Assembly: GCA_004352715.1 (NCBI GenBank)
Contig: SCFE01000007.1
Coordinates: forward strand, 3,382,711-3,446,710
Source: Hofstenia miamia
Taxonomy: Eukaryota; Xenacoelomorpha; Acoela
DNA: 64,000 bases
Direction: 5' to 3'
Shown here one piece after another: positions 21,173 through 33,500 of the stretch. The notes beneath the pieces were generated by a model. That model saw nothing but the letters and a program-made list of their open reading frames with translations. It had not been told where the DNA came from and did not search any database. How positions within the stretch are numbered: the first letter of the stretch is position 1; each line of letters starts with the position of its first letter. Position numbers and translations under genes: made by a program.

Positions 21173-21650
21173 TGTAGGAAGCTGCTCTAATTTTATATTA
21201 ATTGCTTTTAATTAGTGCAATAGCAGCTAGTGTGTGGTTGTGATACATTATATTGTTAACACACTGAATCAGTATACATTGAGAATGAGAATTAAGTTGG
21301 TTAGTGACTGGTATTGATTACACTGTAAGTAAGGCACACATAACAAAACTCTTTCAATGAGCTTGAGCTGAGTCACAGTGGATGGAATGCTGGATGCAGA
21401 TGGATGGAACAGAATGAATGGTTGGACTGCAAACTGTCTTTGTGATGCAGCTTCAGGCAAGTGCGCCCACTGCACTCTTTCTTGTTACTACTCTCAAAGA
21501 TGCTACCTAAATAGTAGTGGTTGTTATGCTAGCTTGGAGTATTAATTAAGTTAATTCTATAGTTATACAACAGTGAAAGAAAAGGAGGAGTGAACATGCA
21601 CATTACCCCACGAGTTGGAATCTGTATTTGTTTGTATCTAAACTATACTA
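21173..21650 (+). repeat. LTR-like repeat, copy 1
   Basis: Begins TGTAGGAAGCTGCTCT and shares an ordered set of blocks with 35385-35880: AATAGCAGCTAGTGT, GGCACACATAACAAA, GAGCTGAG and GCAAGTGCGCCCA. Overall identity is modest with indels. It lies just upstream of the Ty3/Gypsy gag region, so a degraded 5' LTR plus leader is the most economical reading, but no matching 3' LTR was found after 29.7 kb. A separate MITE or SINE is possible. Confidence 0.45.
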
Positions 21651-22075
21651 CGTTATTATGCACATCCTTTGCCTGGGTGATGATGCTACATGGCAACCAT
21701 GACAGGACGCAAGATCCTAGTGAATAGTGGTTAAGATGGATTTCTTCCACTCATGCTTAGTTCAACATTTCTTTTTGTTCTCTTTATTCTAAACTTGGAG
21801 ATTGGTATAATTACTTTGCGGTCTACAGAAGCAATGCTTGGAGATGTACTGCAGTTGCACTGGAACTGTAGATGTTGGAAAGTTCTTTTATCCTATCTTC
21901 TTAATGCTGGATACTGTTACCAATAGTGCTTACTTGTTTACAATGGATTTTACTGAACATGTTGTTTCATATTACTTACTTAGTTCTTTCTGATTCATAG
22001 CTTAGTGATTTGATAAACATTTCACATGCAAAGACTAATTTCTAAAGATAACCAACTAACCTATGCAGAAAATTT

Positions 22076-23826
22076 TTGTTAATATCTAAAGACGAGAAAA
22101 TTCATGTATTCAGAACCTTAATGAGCAATCTAGAATGCGAACCCTCACAGCAGCACGATCATGGCACTTCACCACAAAAATTACCAAAACAAATAAAAAG
22201 AAGCAGAAGTGAGCTCCCACAATGTGAGACATCTCACCAGAAACTCCCGAAACCCCAGAAGCAAGTGAGCCACAAAGAGAATCAACCTCAATTACTCCTA
22301 CCACAGATGTGGAAATGCAAAAATCGAAATGGATCAACAACTCAATTCACTCAAGATCCCGAACACCCTCCACAGTAACAAAAATATGGAGACAGGGCTC
22401 AGGAAAGAAATCAAACTCCTCAATGACAAATTCGAAGAAATAGAGGCAGAAAGGAGGCAAATGAAACTAGAGCTCAAATTTGACATGAGCAAAAGATTAG
22501 ATGAGCAGCCTGTTCCAAATACAATTTGATACCCTCACACAGAGAGAAAACAATGTATTCTGATTTGGAAAAAGAGAATTGCAAGTTGCAGCAAGAGAGA
22601 GAAATGCAACAATTTAAAATCAAACATTTAAAGGACAAAATAAGGCTAAACAAGCTAATGCAGGAAAGCAGTGAAAACAAATCAGCAACAAAACCAATAA
22701 AGTCCCATCAGCTCATAATTATGGAAGACCCTGAAGCCCTGCTAACTGCGCCCCAAAAAGGCACCTGAGCACAAGCAAAACCCCACAGTCAGAAAAACTG
22801 GAGAAGACAAACCTCAGCAAAGAGGATAAAAAAGAACAAATCATTCAAGAACTCACCAAAGAAGTAACCAAACGGGTGAGAAAACAAGTTAAACTAGATG
22901 CACTGAAAAAACCTGTCTTCAAAAACTCGATACTCCCCAAAGTCAACATGGAAGAGACAATGCTATGCAAGGCGCGAATAAAAACACTTACTGGAAAAAT
23001 CAGCAGCTACTCCCAAAACTTTGAAGAGTGGTTAAAGTTGTTCAAGCTTACCATGAGGGAGCAGAAAGTAAGCCAAGAAGCCACAGCAGCAAGACTGCCA
23101 CTCTACCTGTCTGGAGCAGGGTAACAGCACTACCTGATAATCAATGCCAAAACAAAAAAGAACTATAAAATGCTCACCAGAGATTTCATCAAATACTACA
23201 GAAATGAGAGCTTCAAAAATCAATACAGACTCATCTTAAATGCAATGAAACTGAAAAAATTCAACAATATTCATAACTATATTCCACAAGTCCAGCAACT
23301 CCTCACACTTAGCTTGAAAGGAGGAAACTACTCAAAATACGACCTCTTCTCACACATTACAAAAGGACTCCCAGAAAAAATCAAACAACAATTCAAAATA
23401 AAATGCGACATGGTTGACAGCCTAGAGAAAATGATAAGGCAAGAGATTGACGTCCAGGTCATGCTAGAACACAATTCTAGAATCTATGAGAAGGCCACAT
23501 GGAAAACACAAACGTCCACTACAACAAATAGGAAGCCAAAAGAATTAACCTCGCCAAAACTAAATAAGCCCAGTGAAACCAGAAAAGGAGAAAAAGTGAT
23601 AAAAATCAGAAAAAATGACGGATAAATCAAAAAACTAAAAGAAAAAACATCCAGTGTTTTAACTGAGGCCTAAAAGGCCATAGGAAAGACAAGTGCAAAA
23701 AACAGATCAATATAATAGAGGATGGCAATGCCTATTATGATGACAAAGATTTGTTTGAATTTGAAGACAAGATAATTTCAGAAATCAAAGACCAAGAAAT
23801 GACAGAAGAGTCAGAAAACTATTAGG
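22076..23826 (+). pseudogene. Ty3/Gypsy gag region, degraded
   Basis: A-rich plus-strand reading frames with a coiled-coil stretch (DLEKENCKLQQEREMQQFKI near 22560), then a retrotransposon-gag-like region around 22950-23600 (NFEEWLKLF ... ITKGLPEKIKQQFKIK). It ends with a zinc knuckle near 23655-23695 whose CFN-x-GLKGHRKDKC spacing fits CCHC, but the second Cys position is a TGA stop (23664). At least one frameshift (near 22765) and several stops break the ORF. Its role in a live element would be RNA packaging. Here it is a fossil. Confidence 0.8.
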
Positions 23827-23827
23827 T

Positions 23828-24340
23828 ATGCTGCCTCAAAAAAACCAAGCACCACTATTGATACTAACAGATATCAGGAACAAAAACACAATTACAGTTG
23901 TGATAAACAGCATGATGGTGAAAGCAACTATTGATACAGGTGTGGTCAAATCAATAATAATGGACAAGTGCACAACCAAACTTGGATTTAAACAAAACAA
24001 CATAAAAAAATCCAGCAACACATTTGAGCAAAACTTAATAGTCATAAACACCCACAACAAAACAATGAAAGTAGAAGAAGAAAAAATCGAGATACAAGAA
24101 GAAGAAGAAAACCAAAAAATACTATTCAAACTCATGCAAGATATAAAACTACAGCTGTACCATTGGAAGGTGTGCATGATTAAAACAGAAGAGAAAATCA
24201 CAGCAGAAGTCATGGTATACAAACAAACTGGAATCAACATGAAACAAATCTCAATGCCCTCAAGCATATGCTCAATAAAAGATGGAGAGGGAAAAATCCC
24301 AATACTAAATGCAAGAAACAGAAATGTAAGCATGAATTGA
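23828..24340 (+). pseudogene. Ty3/Gypsy aspartic protease region
   Basis: Peptide with MMVKATIDTGVVKSIIM near 23905-23960: the DTG active-site triad preceded by a hydrophobic strand, in the position expected between gag and RT. The downstream part is rich in Glu and Lys and poorly conserved. It runs in a different frame from gag. Confidence 0.65.
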
Positions 24341-24539
24341 TTGAAAGTTAAATTCTATGGACAATACATCACATCAAGCATCAGAAGTATTTGGAAACAC
24401 TTAGAAAACAACAATGGAGTAAGTAATCTGCAATTACAACTAAAGGGCGTGCAGATGAACAAGCAAAGTAATCCACACCACTGGCTAAAGGGCACGTGGA
24501 TGAACACCATTGGAGCAAGTAATCCTCACAGCTGACTAA

Positions 24540-25545
24540 AGGGCATGGGGATGAATGCTGAAGAGGTAAAACAAATTCCTGAAATAAAAAAAGAAAACTA
24601 AAAACACCTAGAAAAAGACAAGAGAGAAAAACTGCAACAAATACTAGAAAAACACAGTGAAATATTTAACTATGGCAAGATCAGCATAGGACAGGCAATC
24701 AGAGAAACCCACAAAAATTGTCACAACAGACAAACCAATAAAACTGCCAGCATGAAGAGTACCAGAACATTTGAAAGATGAATACAACAAAATCTTAAGC
24801 AAAATCATAGACAAAAAAATCATTCATCCAAGCTCCAACAGTGTTCATAAAACATGGAACAAAGCACAGACTGTGCATAGACTTCTGAAAACTCAATGAA
24901 ATCACAAAAAAGGACTAATTCCCACTACTGAGGATTGAAGACATGCTCTATGAAGTGAGCAAACACAAGTATTTCACTGTAATAGATATCTGCAAAGTGT
25001 ACTGACAGGTACAAATGGAACCAAAAGATATAGAAAAAACAGAATTCATAATGCTCTACAGACTTTACAAATGGATCTACAAGGCATTTGGGCTATGCAA
25101 TGCCCCAGCCATATTCCAATGATACATAATGAAAGTCCTTAAAAACAAACAACATCGCATCAAAGAAGGAATAAATGCCTACATTGACAATATCATAATA
25201 ACCAGCAACACAGTAGAGGAACATCTAAACAAGCTAGACAGAACATTAAAAATACTCAAAGAAGGCAGACTTAGAAAAAACGGAAACAAATGTGATATCT
25301 TAAAAGAAAAGGTAATATTCCTAGGAAGAATAATCTCAAAAGGTGAAATAAGCATGAAGAACAATGCACAAGAAATGATAAAGAAAATCAAAAAACCAAA
25401 CAACAAGAAAGACCTACAAAGAATCATGGGGTTTTTCAACTACTACGGCACATTTATACCTAACATAGTGGAAAAAACAGCAAAAATGACAAACCTAATG
25501 AAAAAGTCAGTCTCCTTCAAATGGTTTGGGAGCAACAGGAAGAAT
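24540..25545 (+). pseudogene. Ty3/Gypsy reverse transcriptase region
   Basis: Ordered RT blocks are readable: EHLKDEYNKILSKIIDKKII, LCIDF-stop-KLNEITKKD, FTVIDI, FGLCNAPAIFQ, YIDNIIITSNTVEEHL and KVIFLGRIISKGEI, then a GFFNYYGTFIPN tether. In-frame stops sit at 24753, 24886, 24916, 25003 and 25120, all but one TGA. The catalytic YxDD box reads YIDN (25179-25190), so the second aspartate is Asn. The enzyme would copy element RNA into DNA; this copy cannot. Confidence 0.88.
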
Positions 25546-25890
25546 TAGACAACATAAAAAACAAACTCTCTAAATTGCCATTATTAAACACACCAGACTA
25601 CTCCAAAGAATTTATCTTAGACTGTGATGCCAGCAAGGTGGCCATAGGAGCAATACTTGGACAAATAAAAAATGCAAAAGAACTACCAATACAATTCTTC
25701 AGCCAAAAACTCAAACCCAGCAAAGAAAACTATGGTTGCACAAAGCTAGAAATGCTGGCACTTATTGAAAGCATAAAAAAGTTCAGACACTTCCTAATAG
25801 GAAAAGAATTTAGAGTAAGACCCAACAACAGTGGACTTGCATGGCTAAAAAAATTCTCAGGGGCAAATCCTCAATTGTATCATGCTAAAA
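25546..25890 (+). pseudogene. Ty3/Gypsy RNase H region
   Basis: FILDCDASKVAIGAILGQ, QFFSQKLKPSKENYGCTKLE and LALIESIKKFRHFLIGKEF, followed by a SGLAWLKKF motif, in the order of the Gypsy RNase H and its connection to integrase. It overlaps the end of the RT frame with a frame change near 25530. The first catalytic Asp (DCDAS) and the Glu are present. Confidence 0.85.
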
Positions 25891-27220
25891 GAAGAGATCA
25901 CAGAAAACAAAATTATAGAAAAACAAAATGAAGACATCATATTAAAAGAAATAAGAGCAAAAATAAAAAACAGCAAAATTAAACTATCCAAAACAGCAAA
26001 GAACTACTATGGAAGATGCAACTGGAAATTAAATGAAAATGACCTCCTATTATTAACCAGAAAAGCTAACAGAATAGCAATACCAGAGTACTACAAAAGA
26101 GACATAGTAAGAAGACTTCCCAAAAGAGGACATTTGGGAAGAATACAAACAGAAATGACATTCAATTCCCAGTATATCACAATCACAATAAGAAAAATAA
26201 CTGAAGATATTATAAACAAGTGCACCACATGTCTCCTAAACAACAACCAACACTTCCCAACACAGAGGGCACCACTTGAAAAAATAATTTCAACACAACC
26301 AAAACGAAATAGTACACATAGACATTGAAATTCTATCAAAAGATGATGAAGGATACCAATACGTACTCATCATGATAGACAACTTCACGTGATACAAGAG
26401 AATAGTACTGATGAAAAACACAACCACAGAAGAAACCACAAACATAATTCTAAAAGAGTGGATCCTAAAAATAGGCTCCATGGGCTCATGGACAAAGGCC
26501 CACAATTCAAAAGTGCACTATTCCAAGAACTAACAAAACTACTTCAAATCAACAGCAAATGCTCCACAGCTTACCACCCCAAGCAAATGGTGCAGCTGAA
26601 AGACTAAATAGAACACTAATAAAATTAATCAGAGTAGCAACATCAAGAATAGGTGGGAACAAATGGAGGGAAGTAATACAAATGACGGAATACTTCTACA
26701 ACACTTCCATACATTCAACCACACAAATTACCCCTTCAATGCAATGTACAGAAGGGAAGCAGCAGCAATGCTATCCATGCAATTCACTGGATACTCTGAC
26801 AAAATGATCAACCAATTCATAAAACAACTAAAAGACAAAATAACAGCCATTCACAAAATGATGTGCCACAAAATCAAGAAATCTGCAATGAAACAACAAA
26901 GAAATTATAATAAAAAAATTTATGGGAACATACACAAAGTAGGAGACAAAGTATATGCATTTACACCTATAAAAGTTGCTGACACTAATCAGGTAAGAAA
27001 ACTAAAAACAGTATGGTCAGGTCCATACATAATCAAAAAGGTACTAAACAATAATGAATACCTTTTAAACAATGACAAGACCCTACACTTTCAAAACCTC
27101 AAAAGAGCAATAACAGATATTGAGGGAGCAACCCTAAACAACAAGGCGGAATTCAAACTACTACAAAATCAAAATGAAATCATATATAATATGAATGAAC
27201 TAGACAGCCTACCAGAGTAG
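25890..27220 (+). pseudogene. Ty3/Gypsy integrase region with GPY/F-like module
   Basis: Zinc-binding segment with H-x-G and KCTTC (26100-26260), a core with DNFT-stop-YK, DKGPQFKSALFQELTKLL and then, one frame over, PPQANGAAERLNRTLIKLIR. A further frame carries the C-terminal VGDKVYAF ... WSGPYIIKKVLNNNEYLL, a GPY/F-like module as in many Metaviridae. Frame changes occur near 26330, 26560 and 26700, and TGA stops at 26390. In a live element it would insert cDNA; this copy is inactive. Confidence 0.88.
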
Positions 27221-27229
27221 GAATTCAAA

Positions 27230-29690
27230 GAAGAATTCCAACAGGACATTAGTGAAGAAAACATACAATCAATAACTATGCATCAGAGGGCAGCAAAACA
27301 AAACATTAATTATAACCCTGAAACATGGGACCTAGATCTAATAACTCAGCTTAGGAATCTCAAACAGCAGAATTAGTGATCAATGACCAAAGAGAAGAGA
27401 AATGCAATGTGAATCAAACCCCCAAAGATGAGTGACATGAGTGAATGCAAACCAAGCACCAGTACCAGAAGACCTCTAAAACTCACTCAGGAAATGCTAC
27501 ATGCCCCTCAGAGAGAACTCACTCAACATCAGAACGCACCTACTCAACATCAGAGCAAACAATATGATCAATGGAAAGAAGCAAATGGATGTCAACAATC
27601 AACAGCTAAAAACTACACCCATACTTCATAGCAAAAAAAAATGAAATGCAATGCATATGAAAAACTATCACCAGAATGTCATATGCACATATGGCAACAA
27701 ACTAAAATGGACGAAATGAACCTACCTCTAGTGTTCAATAAAGAACACTGGCCCATAGTAAACACAATCATCAGCTACCCAGAAAGAATGAAAGAAACGC
27801 TCAAACTTTAAGAGTATGGTACACACAGTATTCAATGAAAACCTCACACTAACAGAAACTCAAAACATCATGAAAAACACACCAAAATAGCAGATATCAA
27901 ACAGATAAATATCGACAAGGACAACCTAACAATCATATACATGATAAAAGACAAAGAATACACATCAAAGTTAGAAAAACAACTACAACAAACACTACAC
28001 ATAGTGGAAACGGGAACACAAATAGTTATCATAACCATCATTACAGAAGAAGAAATACCAGAAACATGTGTATGCAAGTATAAAATGTGAACTGGACAAA
28101 ACCACAGTATCACAACTAATAAAATTCGATTTACAACTTGAATACTGGGCAGAAATTTACAGACTAATGGTGGAACCATGGATCGCCATCCAACTGTATC
28201 AACAGGCCAAAACAATACAAATGACATTAGATACATTGAACCTAGAAAGAATCACACACCTACACATAAAGTGTAGTCTCAACCAAAGACAAGAGCATCT
28301 AAAACAAATACAGGAAACATGGAAAGAAATGAAAATAACAAAACCAACAGAAGAGCAATGGCTGCCAATACACATTGAAGCACCAGCATGGAAATATCAC
28401 AAATCTGTCAAAGCAACACTCCTCAAAATAAATAAAGCCAATGAACTCAACACAAGAAAAGATTTTGAGCAATGCATGTTTGAGGAGCTCAATGCACCAG
28501 AGGTATGATTCAGAACAACAATATGGCTACTAGCAACCTATCTAAAAGAAGACAAGAATCTTAAATTAACAATATCAAGAAGATTACAAATGCAGTTAAC
28601 AAAAAAAATACTACGAAATCACCTTCTCACTGATCAACACAATGACAAAAAACTGGTTACTAAAAGAGCTTACAGAAAAACTAGCATCCCCAACAAACAA
28701 GAAAAACCCATGAAAACAATCAAGAAAAACATAGTAAGGATCATCACAAAACAAAACCGAATGTGCAAAATAACAATGGTAATGATAGCAAACAAAACTG
28801 GCATCTGCCCCAATGAAATATCACTATTTGAGGAACCAACTAGGAAATATATCTGGGGAGCTGCCTCAGAAAAAAAACTCCTACAGATGGAAGAAAAACC
28901 ATGGCTAACCTCCGCAAATTAATCAAAAGAAAAATGACCAACACAACAGAAATAATACAAACAATAAAAACAAAAAACATAGAAGAAATAACAGCATGCA
29001 AAACAGAAAAATTCAAAGCCAAACACCAAAATGCTCATTCATCAAAATCATAAAGAAAGTAGAAGAAATGTCCAAAGCCAGAATCAGCAAACCAGTAGAA
29101 GTACTCAAAATGATGACAAAAACCCAAACTGAGATGATGCTAGAAGACGTGTTGCTAACATCAACAAACATAATACTGTCACCCAAAACACAAGAAAGAA
29201 TAGATGTAGTAGACATGGAGAAATGGGGAAACACAGAGGATGAATGATACTTAGTAGAAATAAAAATCACTAAAGAACATGAAACTGAAATAAGAAATTG
29301 AAACTACCAAACAACAAAAGAAAACCACATGGTAGCAACAATGAAAATCATGTTCACTGAAGCATTCACCAAAACAGAAATCAACAAACTACTAAAACCC
29401 TATAACCAACTAGCAATTAATGTGGAATGTGTAACTTCAAAAATCAAAATCTCAGGAAACACACTAGCCAACCTAAGAAGATGGGGACGCACTCAGAAAT
29501 TCTGGGAGAAAATACCAGAGGCAAAAATGAATTACCCAGCAACCATTGAAAATGGCGACAGCACCCATAACAACTGGCGACTACAACAATATTGAAGAAA
29601 ACATAGAGACAAATATACTAAAATGCACTCTGCCACAAACAATTTCAATCCCAATGCTGCTACCAAGATGGCGATTACCCAAAGATAGGA
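27230..29690 (+). pseudogene. 3' accessory region of the Gypsy element, unrecognised
   Basis: About 2.4 kb after integrase keeps the strong A-rich, CAA/AAA-rich plus-strand composition of the pol genes. It yields overlapping plus-strand peptides (28068-28508, 28590-28922, 28996-29247, 29329-29595) with Lys, Glu, Thr and Gln-rich sequence. No envelope signal peptide, fusion motif or transmembrane segment was seen, and no match to gag or pol. It may be an additional ORF lost to frameshifts. Composition returns to the AT-rich background at about 29690, which probably marks the end of the internal region. Confidence 0.5.
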
Positions 29691-30149
29691 AAGTCGCATT
29701 TTGTTGTTGCTGTTACACTATTGTTAATTTTTATTTATTAACTCTAATGCATGATCATTTTCATGAATACATACAAAAGTATAATATAGCATCCACCATA
29801 TCAAGTACAAAGCCATGCAACTTTAATTTTATTTAGCATAAATATGGTCAAGAATCACTATATTTTCTTGATAATTACTTATAAGTAAATCAACAATCCT
29901 TGACTTCATCAAGCAGCCTCTAGTAATAGGAACTGTTTAGACAATGAGTATAGAATAGAAAAAAATTAAAAAATGCACTTTTACATGACCAAACACGATT
30001 GGAGACACAAACATGCTTGACACATTTACTGAATTTTTACCCTTAGCTCACAGTATACATAGCCACACACACAAATTTATTTTTATTATATATTTCATAT
30101 TTAGTTTGGAGTTTAATTTTATCTGTTAGCAAATATATTGCCTTAACTC
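29691..30149. other. No gene seen
   Basis: AT-rich sequence between the Gypsy element and the LINE. No sequence matching the LTR-like repeat at 21173 was found here, so a 3' LTR is missing or unrecognisable. Confidence 0.5.
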
Positions 30150-30402
30150 TAATTACAAGAGTCAAAGCAAATTTATTGCTAAATGTATACAAAATTCTAC
30201 AAGCTAACACATGACAAAAGAAAAATAAAATATAATCAAATAAATTACTACAAATTAATATGTACAATATATAATAATATTATCAAAGTTTGTGTGAATG
30301 TTTGTGTAGGTGCTCAATGTTGGATGTATGTTTAGAATGCATGCAGTGTATTACCGTCTCATAATGTATATTGCATTATTAGATAATACAATAATAATAA
30401 TA
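30150..30402 (-). mobile_element. 3' end fragment of LINE family A (tandem)
   Basis: The block GAGTCAAAGCAAATTTATTGC at about 30158, with GTGTGTTT-type and GTATTACCGTCTCATAATG-type sequences after it, repeats in order from 30403 (GAGTCAAAAGCAATTTATTGC). So two minus-strand 3' tails of one LINE lie in tandem, separated by an AATAATAATAATAA run. The first is 5'-truncated to about 250 bases. Confidence 0.6.
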
Positions 30403-32097
30403 AGAGTCAAAAGCAATTTATTGCAAAAAATCTTTGGTACAAGACTATAAACTAAAAGCTATTTACAAAATAATAGTAACATATACATATATAATTGTGT
30501 GGTGTGTGTTTGTTGGGGATTTGTGTGTGTGTGCGTGTGTACATTATCTAGGATCATACGAAATTTTCGAAGGAGTGTAGTGTATTATTGTCATTAAGTA
30601 TGCATTGTCTGTGAAAGAGGAATGTTCGCACTTTTTTTCTAAATTTTTTGTAGTTAATTTCCATTTTAGTTTCATGGTCTAAGTTATTCCAAATTTTAGT
30701 TGCTATGCAGTGAAAACTATTTGAATGTTTATCTAAGCATACAAATTTTTGAGAACGTTCATTTAACTTAATATATTGTTTTAAAAATTAAAGAGAAGGT
30801 GTACCAGATTTACACTTAAATAATATTGATACCATATGCATTTGAATTCTGTAATAAGGAACTAATATTTTATATTGAATTCGATAGGTGGAAGAACTAT
30901 CATGTTTTTGGGCAAAGTTAAGTGTTTTAAGAGACCAATTGAAAGTTTCAGACAGAAGTATGCGATATTTTGAATTTATGTTTGTAAAGAGAAATGAGCA
31001 ATATTGAAAATGAGATAAACAAAAAGAATTTATTAATTGTTTGTGATATATATTTGAGACGTTTCGCAGATGGTAAAGATACCTAACTCCAGAAGCCATT
31101 TTTTTACTTTTAGTCATTAAAAATTGTTCGAAATTTAAATCATTGTCAATCTCAACACCTAAATAATTTATTGATTCACTTTGTTTTATTGGTACTTGAT
31201 TTATATTTAGTTCAATTGTTTTATTGGTACTTGAATTATATTTAGTCCAATGTTTTTTGTGAGATTTTTAAATGTTTTAGGCGAGAAAATTATAAATAGT
31301 GTTTTTTCAATATTTACTTTCATTTGATTATTTGTTAAATGTTCGATGTCGTTTTGGAGAATTTTTGTAGGATTAAAGGCATTTATATTAGTACTTATGC
31401 GACTGGTATTGTCCGCATATTGATAAATATTACTGTTTTTATCTGTTTTGTTATATCATTTATGTAGAGTGAGAATAGGATGGGGCCAAGAACTCTGCCC
31501 TGAGGTACCCCACGGTTAGTTGTAATATATTTTGATTTTGTGCCATTAAGTTTAACTCGTTGCTGTCGATTTATAAGGAATTTCATTATCAAATCTATAG
31601 TGTTGTCATCAAAATTATAATGCAATAATTTGTCTTTCAGTATCAAAGTTCATTGAGTTAAACACTTTGCTAAAATCGAGAAAGGCAACATTACATTTAT
31701 TAGAAACTAAATTAGATTTTATTTGCTGTGATATTGACAAAGTTGCATCTTGAGTGCTAAACCCATTACGGAAACCAAATTGCTTTTTCAAAAGGATATT
31801 TTCAGATATCAAATATGCATTTATTTGATTATTTAATAATTTTTCAAATAATTTACTGAGCTTTTAGAGGATCGTCTTTTTTATATATAAGGCTTATGCC
31901 TGATTTCTTAAATATATCAGGGAATTCATTATCGATAATACATTGGTTAAATGCGAATAGAAGATGTTCAATAAAGATATGAAAATGGCGTTTAATAATA
32001 AAGATTGGAAGATTATAGGATGCAGTTGATTTATTTGTGTCTAAATTTTTTATTATGGTTTCTAGTTCATTTACGAGTCTAAAAGAAAAGTACAATA
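30403..32097 (-). pseudogene. LINE family A reverse transcriptase, minus copy
   Basis: Minus-strand RT blocks in order from 32097 down: ETIIKNLDTNKSTASYNLP, KQFGFRNGFSTQDA, NVAFLDFSKVFNSMNF, GVPQGRVLGPILFSLYINDI, QYADNT (catalytic YADD with the second Asp as Asn, about 31411-31424) and IYHKQLINSFCLSHFQYCSF. The layout matches a CR1/Jockey-like non-LTR RT. Frame breaks occur near 31400, 31615 and 31850. The 5' part ends at the (ATT)n tract, so no endonuclease domain is visible. Inactive. Confidence 0.85.
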
Positions 32098-32099
32098 AA

Positions 32100-32147
<48 letters not shown>

Positions 32148-32148
32148 T
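32098..32148. repeat. (ATT)n / (TAA)n microsatellite
   Basis: About 17 ATT units on the plus strand. It sits exactly between the LINE A copy and the 3' end of the Dong/R4-like element, which reads (AAT)n on the element's strand. Confidence 0.97.
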
Positions 32149-32149
32149 C

Positions 32150-33500
32150 TTGCATCGCACAGCTTCATGCTGGTATTCCTCTCAGCTTGGGGAAATCACC
32201 AGTTCCCAGGGAGTCTGCGAGCTTTGCTCAAGACTCTTGCTGTACCTAACAATGCTGCCTTCTGTGCTACTGCTCCTCCCCACTTTGGTACTCCCAACTT
32301 CTCCAAGTATCTCTTATGCTTCTTACTCACTGCTCCTAGTGCGCCTACTACTACCGGGACTACTTCAACTTTCTTTAACTTCCACAGCCTTTCTATTTCC
32401 TCTGCTAACTCTCTGTACATGTCTATCTTCTCTTTCTCCTTGCTTTCTACATTCCTGTCCTTTGGTACTGCTATGTCTATTACTGTTCCTGATCTTTTCT
32501 CTTTGTCTACCACTACTATGTCTGGCCTCCGTGCTTCTATCACCTTGCTTGTATGTATGTGGAAGTCCCACAGTATCTTAACCTTATCATTCTCTATGAC
32601 GCCCTGTGGCTTGTGCTCATACCACTTCTCTCTTGCTTCTAACCCATGTGGCTTCTCAAACTATAGTGAACCATTCTTCCCACCTTGTCATGCCTGAATT
32701 TATGCTCATTCTGTGCCACCTTCTCAAACCCTGCTATCAGATGGTGTACTGTCTCCGCCTCTTTCTTACATAACCTACACTTATCACTTACTTCTACTCT
32801 TCTGTCTATATGCTTTTTCACCCAGTTTGTTCTTATTGCTTGCTCCTGTGCTGCCATTATTAGTGCTTCTGTTTCTCTTTTTAGTCCTGCCTTCTTTAAC
32901 CACTTGTTGCTCTCTTCTCTATCACACTTTTCTGTGTTCCTCCAGCATCCTTCATGCATTGCCTTCTGCCTATACCTTGTTTGTCTCTCTGATTCCATCC
33001 TACTCTGGTATAGCTTCTTTCCTTCACTCTCAGTCTCTTTTCTTCATTAGCTCCTTAGTGACCTCTAGTAGGGATTCTAACTATTCCTCAATCTTATCCC
33101 CACTGCTCGTCCTCAAACCATCTCCATCTATGCACTTGGCTCTGGTCATTCTCACTGTCGCAAAACTTTCTAATCCACATTCCAACCCAGAATCTCTGCT
33201 TGCTTTCTCCAATGTCTCCACTTGCTTCTGCAACATCTTCCTTGAACTAGCATATATCTTCAGGTTGTCCATGTACCGCAGGTGACTCACTGCTCTACCA
33301 TTCTTCTCCATCTTATACCCTATGCCTGTCTCCTTTAACTTTTCTGTGATAGGGATTAAGCTAACTACAAACAGTAGTGGTCTTTCTGTATCAGAAATTT
33401 CCTTCCTACTACCATCCACTTCTTCAGCCAATACCCATGTACCTCATCTCTGCCTGGCGCCTTCCAGTTCTTAATCTTCTTTAGAACCGTATGCTATTTT
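32150..33500 (-). pseudogene. Dong/R4-like LINE with C-terminal REL endonuclease
   Basis: Minus strand, reading from 33500: KKIKNWKAPGRDEVHGYWLK (start of the RT palm). A gap then removes several RT blocks, followed by RPLLFVVSLIPIT and SHLRYMDNLKIYASS (catalytic YMDD as YMDN near 33264-33281). Next is a C-terminal zinc-binding segment near 32760 (CRLCKKEAETVHHLIAGF, where the last ligand, usually Cys, is Phe) and a restriction-like endonuclease (RPDIVVVDKEKRSGTVIDIA, then VPKDRNVESKEKEKI) with its PD...D motif kept. This domain order is that of R4/Dong/R2-group LINEs. Frame changes near 32640 and 33430. GC content is much higher than in the flanks. Truncated at 5' and internally deleted. Confidence 0.88.

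Noticed and set aside
23664-26392. Stop-codon recoding (TGA as Trp, Cys or Sec) in the Gypsy element
   Set aside because: TGG and Cys codons are used normally nearby, the TGA positions correspond to different residues, and frameshifts and TAA stops also occur; decay explains it better.
29013-29270. Minus-strand ORFs with hydrophobic stretches inside the Gypsy element
   Set aside because: Complement of A-rich coding sequence gives Phe/Ile/Ser-rich frames automatically; the plus strand carries the recognisable domains.
32150-33285. Plus-strand Ser/Leu-rich ORFs over the Dong-like element
   Set aside because: Shadows of the minus-strand RT, zinc-binding and endonuclease coding sequence.
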